Of a stretch of DNA of 64,000 bases, positions 8,364 to 17,664 are shown one piece after another. Within the stretch, counting starts at the first letter, position 1; every line of letters starts with the position of its first letter. The stretch covers positions 139,145-203,144 of the forward strand of contig JBALVL010000001.1 of the NCBI GenBank assembly GCA_036961355.1, read 5' to 3'. Below the pieces are notes generated by a model, which did no database searches, was not told the DNA's origin, and was given only the letters and a program-made list of their open reading frames with translations. Origin of the DNA: Motiliproteus sp036961355. GTDB taxonomy: Bacteria; Pseudomonadota; Gammaproteobacteria; Pseudomonadales; Balneatricaceae. The position numbers were made by a program, and so were the translations under genes.

Positions 8364-8696
8364 CGAAGAACCTCCAGACTAAAACAAACCGAGACAATAC
8401 AGTTCAGCCTGAGTATAGGTTCAATCGAAAGATCCGGGGTTGCAGCCAAGCTGCTCAATAACACCCTGAGCAGCAATCGGCATGGCAAAACTGTGGTAAA
8501 ACACAGCAGTCACTGACAAGCGACTAAGATAAGAGAAAAACAGACAGTAACAGCGTTGAAAAAACGCTCATCATCTGATCAGTGGCGATCAACCGAACCA
8601 CGATCACCGTTGCAGGCCGTTAACCCAGCACTATCCACCACTATCCACAGTGACGGTGGATGCTTTAACGAGCTGACAACGGCAGCAGGCGTCCGG
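8364..8696. other. Gene-free interval with a 10-bp tandem repeat
   Basis: No credible gene. CACTATCCAC occurs twice in tandem (8629-8638 and 8639-8648), 49-68 bp past the stop of yaeQ. TCCACC near 8640 and GGTGGA near 8655 can pair into a small hairpin. Confidence 0.5.
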
Positions 8697-9251
8697 TTAT
8701 ATTCCGTCCTGCCAGCCCGGCTGTAAAAATACCAACTGCATCTCAGCTTGCTGGTCATTGAGTCCGAGATAGAGCATCTCGTCCTGCCGATTAAGCTGCA
8801 ATTCAAAACCGCTGGTCATCGCAGTCACCAGCGTTTGCAAAACCTCATAGTCAAGCTGCACCCCTTTCAGCCGCTGCAGCTTCGACAAATTAGGACTGTG
8901 CTGATGCCACCAACGGTGAGCGTTGGCGCCGTAGGTGTATAACGTTAAGTGAGGTTGGCGTTTGTTAAGCTTGGTCAATCGGTCAGGATCGGGCTGGCCG
9001 ATCTCGATCCAGTGCTGCACCTCCTGATAATCGTTGCGCAACCAGATCGGCGCATCGTCGGTCGACGACAAACCGCCACCAAATGCCAGGCCGTTCTCAT
9101 ATTCCAATCCAAAAGCCAGTAAACGCGCCAGCAAACGCTCATCCGATTCGGAAGGGTGCTGCGCCACGGTGAGATCTATCTGTTCGTAGCAGCTACGATC
9201 GATATCGCTGATAAACAGTTTTACTTTGTAAATCCTACTGCCTTTGGCCAT
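8697..9251 (-). CDS. yaeQ: YaeQ family protein
   Basis: A 184-residue conserved protein of the YaeQ family, which has a PD-(D/E)XK nuclease-like fold. Typical segments are the N-terminus IYKVKLFISDIDRSCYEQ, ESDERLLARLLAFGLEYE, PDPDRLTKL and LTLYTYG. YaeQ was once proposed to substitute for the RfaH elongation regulator; that role is not established. Twelve bases separate it from the upstream small gene, so the two form an operon. Confidence 0.9.
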   Translation of the reverse strand: MAKGSRIYKVKLFISDIDRSCYEQIDLTVAQHPSESDERLLARLLAFGLEYENGLAFGGGLSSTDDAPIWLRNDYQEVQHWIEIGQPDPDRLTKLNKRQPHLTLYTYGANAHRWWHQHSPNLSKLQRLKGVQLDYEVLQTLVTAMTSGFELQLNRQDEMLYLGLNDQQAEMQLVFLQPGWQDGI

Positions 9252-9263
9252 AGTTTCCTCGGT

Positions 9264-9539
9264 TTATTCCAGCCCAAATCGCTGGTGATCAACGGCTGCT
9301 GTGCGATCTTCCAGCTGGTGATAGTGAGCAATGGCACTCACCAGCCGAGCATGATTTTGTTCGTCCTGGCCTGCCGTCAAATAATGTTCAGCCTGCTTAA
9401 CTATCTTCTCCAGATGCTCAAGCCGGTAATGGCAATTGAGCAGTGACTTAGCGACAAAATGCGGATCCTTATCAGCTTCACGCATTCGTGCGGCAACACT
9501 CAGCGCCAGTTCAAGCTGCTCATGTGTGGGCTTACCCAT
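9264..9539 (-). CDS. Conserved hypothetical protein
   Basis: A 91-residue helical protein, no recognised domain. The sequence is rich in His and Leu (HYRLEHLEKIVKQAEHYL), suggesting a small helical bundle. I chose ATG at 9539 because AAGGAG lies five to six bases upstream; the frame also allows GTG at 9545, which would sit too close to that ribosome-binding site. It is co-transcribed with yaeQ. Confidence 0.6.
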   Translation of the reverse strand: MGKPTHEQLELALSVAARMREADKDPHFVAKSLLNCHYRLEHLEKIVKQAEHYLTAGQDEQNHARLVSAIAHYHQLEDRTAAVDHQRFGLE

Positions 9540-9731
9540 AATCACTCCTTAATCATCGGCATGAATTGCTACGGTGGATTTCGACAGGCAACGCTATTTT
9601 GAGCTACTTTTTTTGACCACATTGCAATAACCAACTGATTTAGTCATCTACTAATGATACGATCACTCTGCCTGGAGATTACAAGCCAACCAGTGTGTCA
9701 CGATTCAACCATGGGATATAGCGGGATCACA

Positions 9732-10145
9732 GTGAACAGATACCTAAACACTCACCTGAACACGCTGGCAGCTACGCTGTTGCTATCGGCCCTGTTAACG
9801 TTCAATACGGCGTTGGCAAGTGTGGTGACAGCGCCCAGCGAACCGCAAGTCGACTGGTGTGACCAACCGCCTGTCGATGGCTTTAGTACGCACAATTCGC
9901 TGGCCGATCAACGGAACCAGTTCTCGCCTATCTCACAGCTACCCTTCAAACCGCGCTATTTGCAGATCAGAGCAGATATCGACCAGCCGTTTAATCAGCG
10001 CTGGCAACACCGGTTACCTTTAACCAAAACGCAATCATTAACCAACGCGCCGACCCGCAGCTTAGAACAGCATTGCCTCCTCCAACCCGAACAAGGCAAA
10101 CAAGCGGCTACCGTTAAAACAACTGGCCGGTCGTGGGTGTTCTAA
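9732..10145 (+). CDS. Hypothetical secreted protein
   Basis: About 137 residues from GTG at 9732, which gives a clean signal peptide (NRYLNTHLNTLAATLLLSA, cleavage near TALAS). The frame is open from 9654, but the extra residues would hide the signal. The mature part has two pairs of Cys/Trp-Cys and no known domain. The 3' end overlaps the end of ung by 32 bp tail to tail. I do not recognise it, and it could be lineage-specific. Confidence 0.5.
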   Translation: MNRYLNTHLNTLAATLLLSALLTFNTALASVVTAPSEPQVDWCDQPPVDGFSTHNSLADQRNQFSPISQLPFKPRYLQIRADIDQPFNQRWQHRLPLTKTQSLTNAPTRSLEQHCLLQPEQGKQAATVKTTGRSWVF

Positions 10146-10890
10146 GCGCTTCATCAATTGTCAAAACATCAAGCGGCGGCAGCTGCCAGTCAACCGGGGT
10201 TTTGCCCTGCGACTGGAGGTAGTGGTTAGCGGCTGAGAAATGGCCGCAACCAAAAAAACCGCGATAGGCGGATAGCGGCGACGGATGCGGAGCCTGCAAT
10301 ACACAGTGGCGAACCGAGTCGATAGCCGCACCTTTCTTCTGCGCGTGCGCACCCCACAGCACAAAGACAATTCCCTGATAATTCTGGTTGAGATGGCTAA
10401 TGACGGCATCGCTAAACAACTCCCAGCCCTGACCCTGATGCGACCCGGCGGTAGCGCTCTGCACTGTCAGCACGTCATTAAGCAGCAACACACCTTGTTC
10501 GGCCCAGTGGGTTAAGCAACCGTGAGCAACCGGCTCGATTGCCAGGTCCGAGCGTAGCTCTTTGTAGATATTGACCAGCGAAGGGGGCACTTTCAGCCCC
10601 GGCGGTACCGAGAAGCTCAGACCATGCGCCTGACCCGCACCATGGTAAGGATCTTGCCCTAATATCACGACTTTTACGTTCTGCGGCGGGGTAAGGTTGA
10701 GCGCAGTAAATACATCCCCTGCGGTTGGATAGACGCTGTGCTGCTGACGCTGGCAGTGTAGATAACGTTGCAACGCCTGAATCGGGTCACTGGCAAAACA
10801 ATCCGCCAGTGCCGCTTTCCAGTCGGGCTGTTTAAGAGCAGTAAACAGCGACTCAGGCACCTTCGTCACGGGGATCCCACTGCCAGTCAT
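10114..10890 (-). CDS. ung: Uracil-DNA glycosylase, family 1
   Basis: Removes uracil from DNA to start base-excision repair. The family motifs are complete: GQDPYHG (water-activating Asp), LLLNDVLTV, and HPSPLSAYRG (catalytic His region), followed by GFFGCGHFSAAN. ATG at 10890 gives about 258 residues, somewhat longer than the 229 of E. coli; GTG at 10869 would fit the family better. Either start overlaps the end of the upstream membrane-protein gene, so translation is probably coupled. Confidence 0.95.
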   Translation of the reverse strand: MTGSGIPVTKVPESLFTALKQPDWKAALADCFASDPIQALQRYLHCQRQQHSVYPTAGDVFTALNLTPPQNVKVVILGQDPYHGAGQAHGLSFSVPPGLKVPPSLVNIYKELRSDLAIEPVAHGCLTHWAEQGVLLLNDVLTVQSATAGSHQGQGWELFSDAVISHLNQNYQGIVFVLWGAHAQKKGAAIDSVRHCVLQAPHPSPLSAYRGFFGCGHFSAANHYLQSQGKTPVDWQLPPLDVLTIDEALRTPTTGQLF

Positions 10891-11314
10891 CAAGGGTAAT
10901 ACGACGACCGTAGAACGGTGAGAAATAACGCACAGCACTGGGCGCGTGTGAGATAAAACCCGAGATCATAATGATAATGAACAGCAACCAGGGATTGGCC
11001 GCTGTCGGCAGCAGGGTTGCCATCGCCAGCAGTACCAGCTTAAACATGATTGCCAGCCCGCGAACCTGTAGGATCCAGATACAATGGCTCCACAGCTCAA
11101 CCAGCACCATGGCGATGCCGGTCGCTAGCGTCAACTTCAAAAACGGCTGCCAGTCGGCTGCCGGAGCATGATACAGATAGGCACCACCAATACCGGCGAT
11201 ACCAAACAGATGCAACGTTCGTAAAGTGATCTTACACCAGCGTTTACCGGCAAACTGGCGCGAACGTCGCGGAAAAAACCAACGACCGAGAAAAGAAGTT
11301 AATCCGGCCGTCAT
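10853..11314 (-). CDS. Putative membrane protein
   Basis: A 153-residue protein with about four predicted transmembrane segments between residues 30 and 125, and a polar C-terminal tail rich in aromatic and acidic residues (DDWQWDPRDEGA). No domain recognised. It begins six bases after lysS ends and runs into ung, so lysS, this gene and ung form one transcript. Confidence 0.7.
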   Translation of the reverse strand: MTAGLTSFLGRWFFPRRSRQFAGKRWCKITLRTLHLFGIAGIGGAYLYHAPAADWQPFLKLTLATGIAMVLVELWSHCIWILQVRGLAIMFKLVLLAMATLLPTAANPWLLFIIIMISGFISHAPSAVRYFSPFYGRRITLDDWQWDPRDEGA

Positions 11315-11319
11315 GGTTA

Positions 11320-12876
11320 TCAGTCCTGCTCGTTCTGCGGTTTAATTTCGGGCCGCATGTGCGGAAACAGCAACACGTCGCGGATCGACGGTGAGTCGGT
11401 GAAGAACATCACCAGCCGGTCGATACCAATTCCTTCACCTGCGGTCGGCGGCAGACCGTATTCCAGCGCATTGATGTAATCGGCATCGTAGTGCATCGCC
11501 TCATCATCGCCGCCGTCCTTCTCAGCCACCTGATCACGGAACCGCTGTGCCTGATCTTCGGAATCGTTAAGCTCGGAGAAACCGTTGGCGATTTCGCGGC
11601 CTCCGAGAAAGAACTCGAAGCGATCGGTGACAAACGGATCGCTATCGCTGCGGCGTGCTAGCGGCGATACTTCGGTCGGGTACTCGGTGATAAAGGTCGG
11701 CTGGATTAGCAGGTGCTCGACGGTCTCTTCGAAGATCTCGATCTGCACTTTACCCAGACCCCAGCTGTCCTTGACCTGAACGCCCAGACCCGTCGCAATT
11801 TCACGTGCGGCCGCATCATTGGCCAGCGCCTCAGCGGTGATCTCAGGGTTATAGTGCAGGATCGAATCGAACACACTCATACGGGTAAACGACTTGGCGA
11901 GATCATATTCGATCGTCTCAGACACCTCACCGTTATCATCTTTGACGGTGTTAACCAGTGTGGTGCTGCCCAATACCTGCTGTGCCACGGTACGCAACAT
12001 ATCTTCGGTCAGGTCCATCAGGTCTTTGTAATCGGCAAAGGCCTGGTAGAACTCGAGCATGGTGAATTCAGGGTTGTGGCGCGTCGACAACCCTTCATTA
12101 CGGAAGTTGCGGTTAATTTCGAACACCCGCTCGAAGCCACCGACGACTAGCCGTTTGAGATACAGCTCCGGTGCGATCCGCAGGTACATATCGATATCGA
12201 GGGCATTGTGGTGGGTCACGAACGGCCGCGCAGTCGCGCCACCAGGAATCACTTGCAGCATCGGCGTTTCGGCTTCGACAAAGCGACGCTCGGCCAGATA
12301 GCTACGAATGGCGGCAACGATCTTGGCGCGGGTCTCAAACACCTTGCGCGAGTCGTCGTTGGTGATCAGATCGACGTAGCGCTGACGGTAACGCATCTCG
12401 GTATCTTGCAAACCCTTGTGTTTATCGGGCAGCGGCCGCAGGTTTTTGGTCAGCAGCTGGTTGTCTTCCATATCGACGTACAGATCGCCTTTACCCGACT
12501 TGTGCAGAATGCCGGTGATGCCAACGATATCACCCAGGTCCATCGCTTTGGCAAAAGGACGCGCCGCTTTATTCACGTACAATTGGATCCTGCCAGTCAT
12601 ATCTTGCAGCACCGCAAACGCGCCGCGATTGAGCATGATCCGGCCACCAACCGAGACTTTGATCGCTAACGCTTCAAGCTCTTCCTTACTTTTTTCGCCG
12701 TAAGCTGTCTGAATATCATCGGCGTAGCTGTCACGGCGAAAGCTGTTGGGAAAGGCGTTGCCCTGCTCGCGCAAGGCGTTAAGTTTTTCGCGACGCTCGG
12801 CGACTAAACGATTTTCTTCCGGTAGAGAGGCTTCGGGTTGAGTCGCATCTTGTGGAGCGGTTTGCTTGTCTGACAT
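11320..12876 (-). CDS. lysS: Lysyl-tRNA synthetase, class II
   Basis: Charges tRNA-Lys. The 518-residue protein has an N-terminal OB-fold anticodon-binding domain (about residues 70-175, GGRIMLNRGAFAVLQDMTG) and a class II catalytic core: motif 1 near MLQVIPGGATARPF, motif 2 FRNEGLSTRHNPEFTMLE and motif 3 GEGIGIDRLVMFFTD. The first 30 residues are a low-complexity acidic tail. It follows prfB at 81 bp, the usual prfB-lysS order. Confidence 0.97.
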   Translation of the reverse strand: MSDKQTAPQDATQPEASLPEENRLVAERREKLNALREQGNAFPNSFRRDSYADDIQTAYGEKSKEELEALAIKVSVGGRIMLNRGAFAVLQDMTGRIQLYVNKAARPFAKAMDLGDIVGITGILHKSGKGDLYVDMEDNQLLTKNLRPLPDKHKGLQDTEMRYRQRYVDLITNDDSRKVFETRAKIVAAIRSYLAERRFVEAETPMLQVIPGGATARPFVTHHNALDIDMYLRIAPELYLKRLVVGGFERVFEINRNFRNEGLSTRHNPEFTMLEFYQAFADYKDLMDLTEDMLRTVAQQVLGSTTLVNTVKDDNGEVSETIEYDLAKSFTRMSVFDSILHYNPEITAEALANDAAAREIATGLGVQVKDSWGLGKVQIEIFEETVEHLLIQPTFITEYPTEVSPLARRSDSDPFVTDRFEFFLGGREIANGFSELNDSEDQAQRFRDQVAEKDGGDDEAMHYDADYINALEYGLPPTAGEGIGIDRLVMFFTDSPSIRDVLLFPHMRPEIKPQNEQD

Positions 12877-12957
12877 GGTGTATCGCCTTAACTAAATTAT
12901 TCGTTACAAAAAAGTCGTTTACAAAGAGTTCGGTAAAATTCAGCAGCCTGTTGCGGT

Positions 12958-14055
12958 TTATAAACCCGCTTTGAGACTCGCTTCGATAAATTGATCAAGA
13001 TCGCCATCCAGCACTTTGTCGCAATTACTGGTTTGGACGTTAGTACGCAGGTCTTTGATGCGCTGATCGTCAAGCACGTAGGAGCGGATCTGCGAACCCC
13101 AGCCGATATCGGACTTGTTGTCTTCGACCGATTGCGCTGCTTCGTTACGCTTGGACAGCTCATACTCGTACAAGCGCGCGCGTAACATTTTCCAACAGTT
13201 ATCGCGGTTCTGGTGTTGCGAGCGCTGGCTTTGGCTCTGCACCACAATACCGGTCGGTTCGTGGGTCAGGCGTACTGCCGAATCGGTCTTGTTGACGTGC
13301 TGACCACCAGCACCCGAGGCGCGGTAGGTATCGGTACGCACATCGGACGGATTGATATCGATGTCGATATTGTCGTCAATCTCTGGCGACACAAACACCG
13401 AAGCAAACGAAGTGTGGCGACGGCTACCCGAATCGAACGGTGATTTACGCACCAAACGGTGGACGCCGGTTTCAGTACGTAACCAACCAAAGGCATAGTC
13501 ACCGCTGAATTTGATGGTTGCCGATTTAATCCCGGCCACATCGCCAGCACTGACCTCTTCCAGCTCCACTTTGAAGCCTTTATCCTCACCCCAGCGCAGA
13601 TACATCCGCAACATCATGTTGGCCCAATCCTGCGCCTCGGTACCACCGGAGCCCGACTGAATATCCAAGAATGCGTTATTGGGATCCATCTCGCCGGAGA
13701 ACATACGGCGGAACTCCAGCACTTCAAGACGCGCCACCAGATCATCAAGCTCGGTCTCAACTTCGGCTACGGTGTCTTCATCCTGCTCCTCGACCGCCAG
13801 TTCCAACAGGTCGGTGGTATCGCTAACACCCGCCTCCATGTCATCGATGGTCTTGACCACCAACTCCAATGCAGAACGCTCTTTCCCCAATGCCTGGGCC
13901 CGTTCAGGGTCGTCCCAGACGCTTGGCTGTTCCAGCTCGCGATCAACCTCAACCAGCTGCTCGTACTTGGTTTCGTAGTCCAGATAGACCCGTAGCTGAG
14001 CGGTACGGTCCGCGATATCTTTGATTCGCAGGTGGATAGGATTAACTTCGATCAT
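12958..14055 (-). CDS. prfB: Peptide chain release factor 2, without programmed frameshift
   Basis: Recognises UGA and UAA stop codons and triggers peptide release. The 365-residue protein has the codon-recognition SPF motif (RLVRKSPFDSG), the catalytic GGQ in ASGAGGQHVNKTDS and the family ending FIEASLKAGL. In E. coli codons 25-26 are CUU-UGA-C and need a +1 shift. Here the same place (13978-13983) reads CTG GAC in frame, so the reading frame is uninterrupted from MIEVNP. A remnant CGGGTCTATCTGGAC resembles the lost shift site. The ribosome-binding site is weak. Confidence 0.96.
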   Translation of the reverse strand: MIEVNPIHLRIKDIADRTAQLRVYLDYETKYEQLVEVDRELEQPSVWDDPERAQALGKERSALELVVKTIDDMEAGVSDTTDLLELAVEEQDEDTVAEVETELDDLVARLEVLEFRRMFSGEMDPNNAFLDIQSGSGGTEAQDWANMMLRMYLRWGEDKGFKVELEEVSAGDVAGIKSATIKFSGDYAFGWLRTETGVHRLVRKSPFDSGSRRHTSFASVFVSPEIDDNIDIDINPSDVRTDTYRASGAGGQHVNKTDSAVRLTHEPTGIVVQSQSQRSQHQNRDNCWKMLRARLYEYELSKRNEAAQSVEDNKSDIGWGSQIRSYVLDDQRIKDLRTNVQTSNCDKVLDGDLDQFIEASLKAGL

Positions 14056-14278
14056 GCCGGTACAGTGTCCACTTTTTGGCCCATCCGAGGTTACAACAAC
14101 TCGGGTGCGCTGTCAGAATACGACCGCGTTTTACCAACAATCACACGGATCGATCCGAAAAAATAAAGAGCGAAATTTTACCTGATATGACGGTAGTTTG
14201 GATAGGTGCGCAGCCGCTCTAATCACCTCGTTTCACGGCTAGATAGCTATTCACTGGCTGCTTCGCGAGTTAGCAGCA

Positions 14279-16774
14279 CTAAAGACTGGCCAGCCACGTC
14301 TGCCCAATCATCGTTTGCAGCTCTTTTTTGAGTGTCGGGTCGCTGTCCATCAGCGGCCTGAGTTGTACCGCCGGGATCCATAACAGATCAACCGGACCGG
14401 CAGCACGCAGAGCGGCATGATGATGGCCTTCGAACAGTGAACTAAAACCCGCATAGCAACCGGGACCTAGCAGATCGACCACGATGGTGTTTCCGTTCTG
14501 ATCATTCATATCCAGTCGCTCTACCAACCCACGCACCACGATAATCAACGCTTTGTGCTTCTCTTCGTGCTCCACGATCATATCGTGCGGTTGGTAGATT
14601 CGCTGCTCGGCAGATTCAAGCAACTGTTGTAACGCTTTGGGGGTTAAAGCAGCCGCCCAGTTAGCCCCCAAAATCAACTGTAACGGGTCGGGTAGAGCCT
14701 CGGCGTCGACGGCCTGAAAATGGCGCGCCTTCAGACGAGCATTGATCTGATCAAGCATACCGGCTGCCTCAGCCGGATCGAGCAACGCCTGCTGCTGCAA
14801 CCGCTGCACCATCGATTTCTTCTGAATCAGCAGAGTTCGCTGCGCACTGTGCATCTCCGCCCGCGCAGCCAGCTCCGGAAAACTTTGTTTTAACTCCAGC
14901 AACAGGGCATAGGTAGTGCCTTTGTTTTGCACAATTTCTGCCCGCGCCCGTGCCGCAGCTGACGGGTCCGGTGCCAGCTCATCGACATGAGCCAAGGCTG
15001 CATTCTGTGCCTGCACAAAACTGCGGGCCATGTCATAACCCAACACCAGATGTCGGTAAGCAATACGGTTCGCCAGCCGTTTGAGCAGCGGTAGCTGATG
15101 CATCCACTCCACAGGTCGCGAACCGTTCCAGTATTTCAACAACTGTGGCCGTGGCGCAATGACCGGCCGATCATCAAGCGCTTGATCTACCGCTTCTGTC
15201 AATTTTGATAACGCCACACGGCCCAGAAAACCTTCGCTGTATTGCTGCCAATAACTGCACCGTTCATGCTCCAACAACCGCCGTCGGTATTCGATTTCTT
15301 GTAACTGTGATGAGGCCACCGAGCTGGCAGCAGCCGAATCAACACCAAACACGGGTGCCAGCGCACTCTTTTCAATCGCTTGCCAATCGGCTAATTGAGT
15401 CAGCGAGCGCTTTTTTAACTCCGGCAGGCGTACTTTCATCTGCTGCTGGATTAATCGTTCGGTTCGTTCAAGGGTCGCCTGTTTGGCCGGCGGCAACCGG
15501 TCCAGACCCAGTCGGGCAAACAGCCAGCCCATGGTGCTGCCGTTGATCAAGATGGTTAGTGCCACAATCCCTGCGCTCAAGAACAACACCTGCTCCGCCA
15601 CCGTGTCGTTAACCTGTGGGTGTTGTGCCACCAGCATCGCCAAAGCCAGCGCAACAGCACCACGCAAACCGCCCCAGGTCAGTACCAGCGCTTTGTTCCT
15701 GCTCAACCCCAGCCCTTGCCGTCGCAGCAACGGCAGCAGTAACAAGACCATCACACCGCGAATCAGTAACAGGCCTAGATATAGAGCTAGTAGCAAGCCC
15801 CAGCTCGCCGTGTCAAACAGCTCAACCCGCTCTGCGATTAGCACCCCAACGATCAAAAAAATCAGGGTGTTGGCCATATGCGCCAGCATGCTCCAGAAGT
15901 GGTGCAAAAAAACCAGCGCTTCGGGCGAGAACCGTGCCCGGCCTGCACCCGCCAGCATCAAACCAAAAACCACCACCGCCACCACACCCGAGACTGACAG
16001 GCCTTGCTCGGCGACAAAATAAACCAGATAAGCACTCGCGATCGATAACGTAGTCTCAATCAACGGATCGTTATACAAGCGCCCGACAGCTGTGATCACC
16101 AACTTGGCAAACAACCAGCCGAGCGCACCCCCGAGCAACACCGTTCTAACCAAGTCGTATAGAACCGAGCCGATGCTGAAAGCCTCTGTATCCGCGCTCA
16201 AAAAGATCGAAAAAAACAGCGAAAATAGCACAATCGCCGTTCCGTCGTTGAGTAACGACTCACCTTCAAGCAGCGTCTCCAGGCGCTTTCGTGAACTGAC
16301 ATCGCGCAGCAGCGCTACCACCGCAACAGGATCAGTGGCACTTATCAACGCTCCAAACAACAACGCCAGTGGCCAGCTCCAGTCCCAAGGCAGCAACCAA
16401 CGCACCAACATCGCCGTTAGCAAGGCACAGAGCAGCACACCGGGAAGCGCCAGTAACGCAATCTGCGACAACGCACGTTTAAACAGATGAGGTTCGAGCG
16501 AATAGGCTGATTCGAAGATCAGCGTGGGTAGAAACAGAAACAGGATCAGATGCGGATCGATGTGCGCTAATTGATTGAGCGCGGTATGCAGTTGCGGCAG
16601 GCTGTCGGTCAACACCAGAGACCGGTCGAATACACCGATCAACAACCCGGTCAGAAGCAGCGCTGCTGAATAGGGTACCGGACTATTACGGGTCAGGTTT
16701 CGCAACAACGACCCCAGTAGCAACGCCAGTGCTACCAGTAGTACGATCATCACTCCATTGCCCATCGTGGTCAT
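14279..16774 (-). CDS. CPA1 cation:proton antiporter with C-terminal cyclic-nucleotide-binding domain
   Basis: Exchanges Na+ (or K+) for protons across the inner membrane. Residues 1-415 form about 12 membrane segments with the CPA1 motif ISATDPVAVVALLRD and the transport-site segment EGESLLNDGTAIV. A helical linker of about 280 residues follows. Residues about 705-820 are a cNMP-binding fold (IYQPHDMIVEHEEKHKALI, DLLGPGCYAGFSSLF). This architecture resembles plant SOS1. The key phosphate-binding Arg typical of cAMP sites is not obvious, so the ligand is uncertain. It is probably monocistronic. Confidence 0.88.
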   Translation of the reverse strand: MTTMGNGVMIVLLVALALLLGSLLRNLTRNSPVPYSAALLLTGLLIGVFDRSLVLTDSLPQLHTALNQLAHIDPHLILFLFLPTLIFESAYSLEPHLFKRALSQIALLALPGVLLCALLTAMLVRWLLPWDWSWPLALLFGALISATDPVAVVALLRDVSSRKRLETLLEGESLLNDGTAIVLFSLFFSIFLSADTEAFSIGSVLYDLVRTVLLGGALGWLFAKLVITAVGRLYNDPLIETTLSIASAYLVYFVAEQGLSVSGVVAVVVFGLMLAGAGRARFSPEALVFLHHFWSMLAHMANTLIFLIVGVLIAERVELFDTASWGLLLALYLGLLLIRGVMVLLLLPLLRRQGLGLSRNKALVLTWGGLRGAVALALAMLVAQHPQVNDTVAEQVLFLSAGIVALTILINGSTMGWLFARLGLDRLPPAKQATLERTERLIQQQMKVRLPELKKRSLTQLADWQAIEKSALAPVFGVDSAAASSVASSQLQEIEYRRRLLEHERCSYWQQYSEGFLGRVALSKLTEAVDQALDDRPVIAPRPQLLKYWNGSRPVEWMHQLPLLKRLANRIAYRHLVLGYDMARSFVQAQNAALAHVDELAPDPSAAARARAEIVQNKGTTYALLLELKQSFPELAARAEMHSAQRTLLIQKKSMVQRLQQQALLDPAEAAGMLDQINARLKARHFQAVDAEALPDPLQLILGANWAAALTPKALQQLLESAEQRIYQPHDMIVEHEEKHKALIIVVRGLVERLDMNDQNGNTIVVDLLGPGCYAGFSSLFEGHHHAALRAAGPVDLLWIPAVQLRPLMDSDPTLKKELQTMIGQTWLASL

Positions 16775-16839
16775 ATCCGGCGGTCCCTCCCTAACAGGCC
16801 ATTCCTAACGAGCTATCCCCAACAAGTTACAGCCGACTT

Positions 16840-16908
16840 GCACAACCTCGGTTGCTACCTTAGCGCAACCTCGGCATCGAACCTACCGTAGTCTTGGCAC
16901 AACCCCGG
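16840..16908. repeat. Degenerate repeat GCRCAACCYCGG, three copies
   Basis: Copies lie at 16840-16851, 16863-16874 and 16897-16908, directly past the mlaC stop (minus strand) and before the antiporter start. Spacing is 23 and 34 bp, with further similarity between copies. Confidence 0.6.
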
Positions 16909-16909
16909 C

Positions 16910-17572
16910 TCAGGCCGCTGGTTTGTCCGTTGCGATCTGCCCCCAGTTTTCGATCGCTTTCGAAATATCGTCATGCTGCTCCATATAGTGTGCAAACTGA
17001 TTGCGGAACACTAAGCCGATATTGATCCCTTCCACAATCAGATTCTCTGCGCGCCACTGTTGCTGATCATTGAGAAACATCCGGTAGAGCACCGAAAACC
17101 GCTGCCCATCCTTAAGAATCACCAGCGTAGGGACCTTGGCCCGAATCTTCTTGCGGTCGTAAACGGTCTCTCCGATCTCGACCGTCTTCAACAATTCCAG
17201 ACTGTCGAGCCCCTTGCTATAGGTTGCAACCAGAGTCTGTTTGAATACCTGGTCGAACTGTTCAAGCTGAACATCGCTGGCCTGGCGCGCATACTTACCC
17301 ATCACTTTACGTGACACACGCTTAAAATCGAAAAGCTGTCCCAGCTCCTGCTCGACCAGCTGCAACAACTGTGCTTCCGGCATACCGGGAACCAGTATCT
17401 GAGCCTCAATTTTTTGCTGAATCGACTGATAACTTTGATCGATGACCTGATCCGGGGACACTGAAGGAGCAGCCTCTGTTGCGGTATCAGCATTGAGCTG
17501 TGTTACCGGTAACAGAACCAACAGAGCGACAAACAGTCCTGAAAGTAATGAGCGATATCGACCAATGATCAT
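16910..17572 (-). CDS. mlaC: MlaC-family phospholipid-binding periplasmic protein
   Basis: Shuttles phospholipids between the outer-membrane MlaA complex and the inner-membrane MlaFEDB ABC transporter. The 220-residue protein has a signal peptide (cleavage near QLNADT) and the Ttg2D/MlaC fold (LFDFKRVSRKVMGKYAR, FDQVFKQTLVATYSKGL, VEGINIGLVFRNQF). No other mla gene is adjacent, unlike the usual mlaFEDCB operon, so this may be a second stand-alone copy. Confidence 0.88.
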   Translation of the reverse strand: MIIGRYRSLLSGLFVALLVLLPVTQLNADTATEAAPSVSPDQVIDQSYQSIQQKIEAQILVPGMPEAQLLQLVEQELGQLFDFKRVSRKVMGKYARQASDVQLEQFDQVFKQTLVATYSKGLDSLELLKTVEIGETVYDRKKIRAKVPTLVILKDGQRFSVLYRMFLNDQQQWRAENLIVEGINIGLVFRNQFAHYMEQHDDISKAIENWGQIATDKPAA

Positions 17573-17664
17573 TATATTTCCAATCGGCTAAGTGAGGCGA
17601 TACGACAGATCAACGTAACGCGGAGACTATGGCACAGTGTAACTGAACCCGTTATTAATGTGCG

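Noticed and set aside
8629..8648. Possible DnaA boxes (CACTATCCAC twice)
   Set aside because: They are only partial matches to TTATCCACA, with no AT-rich region or replication gene nearby; they are better seen as a short tandem repeat.
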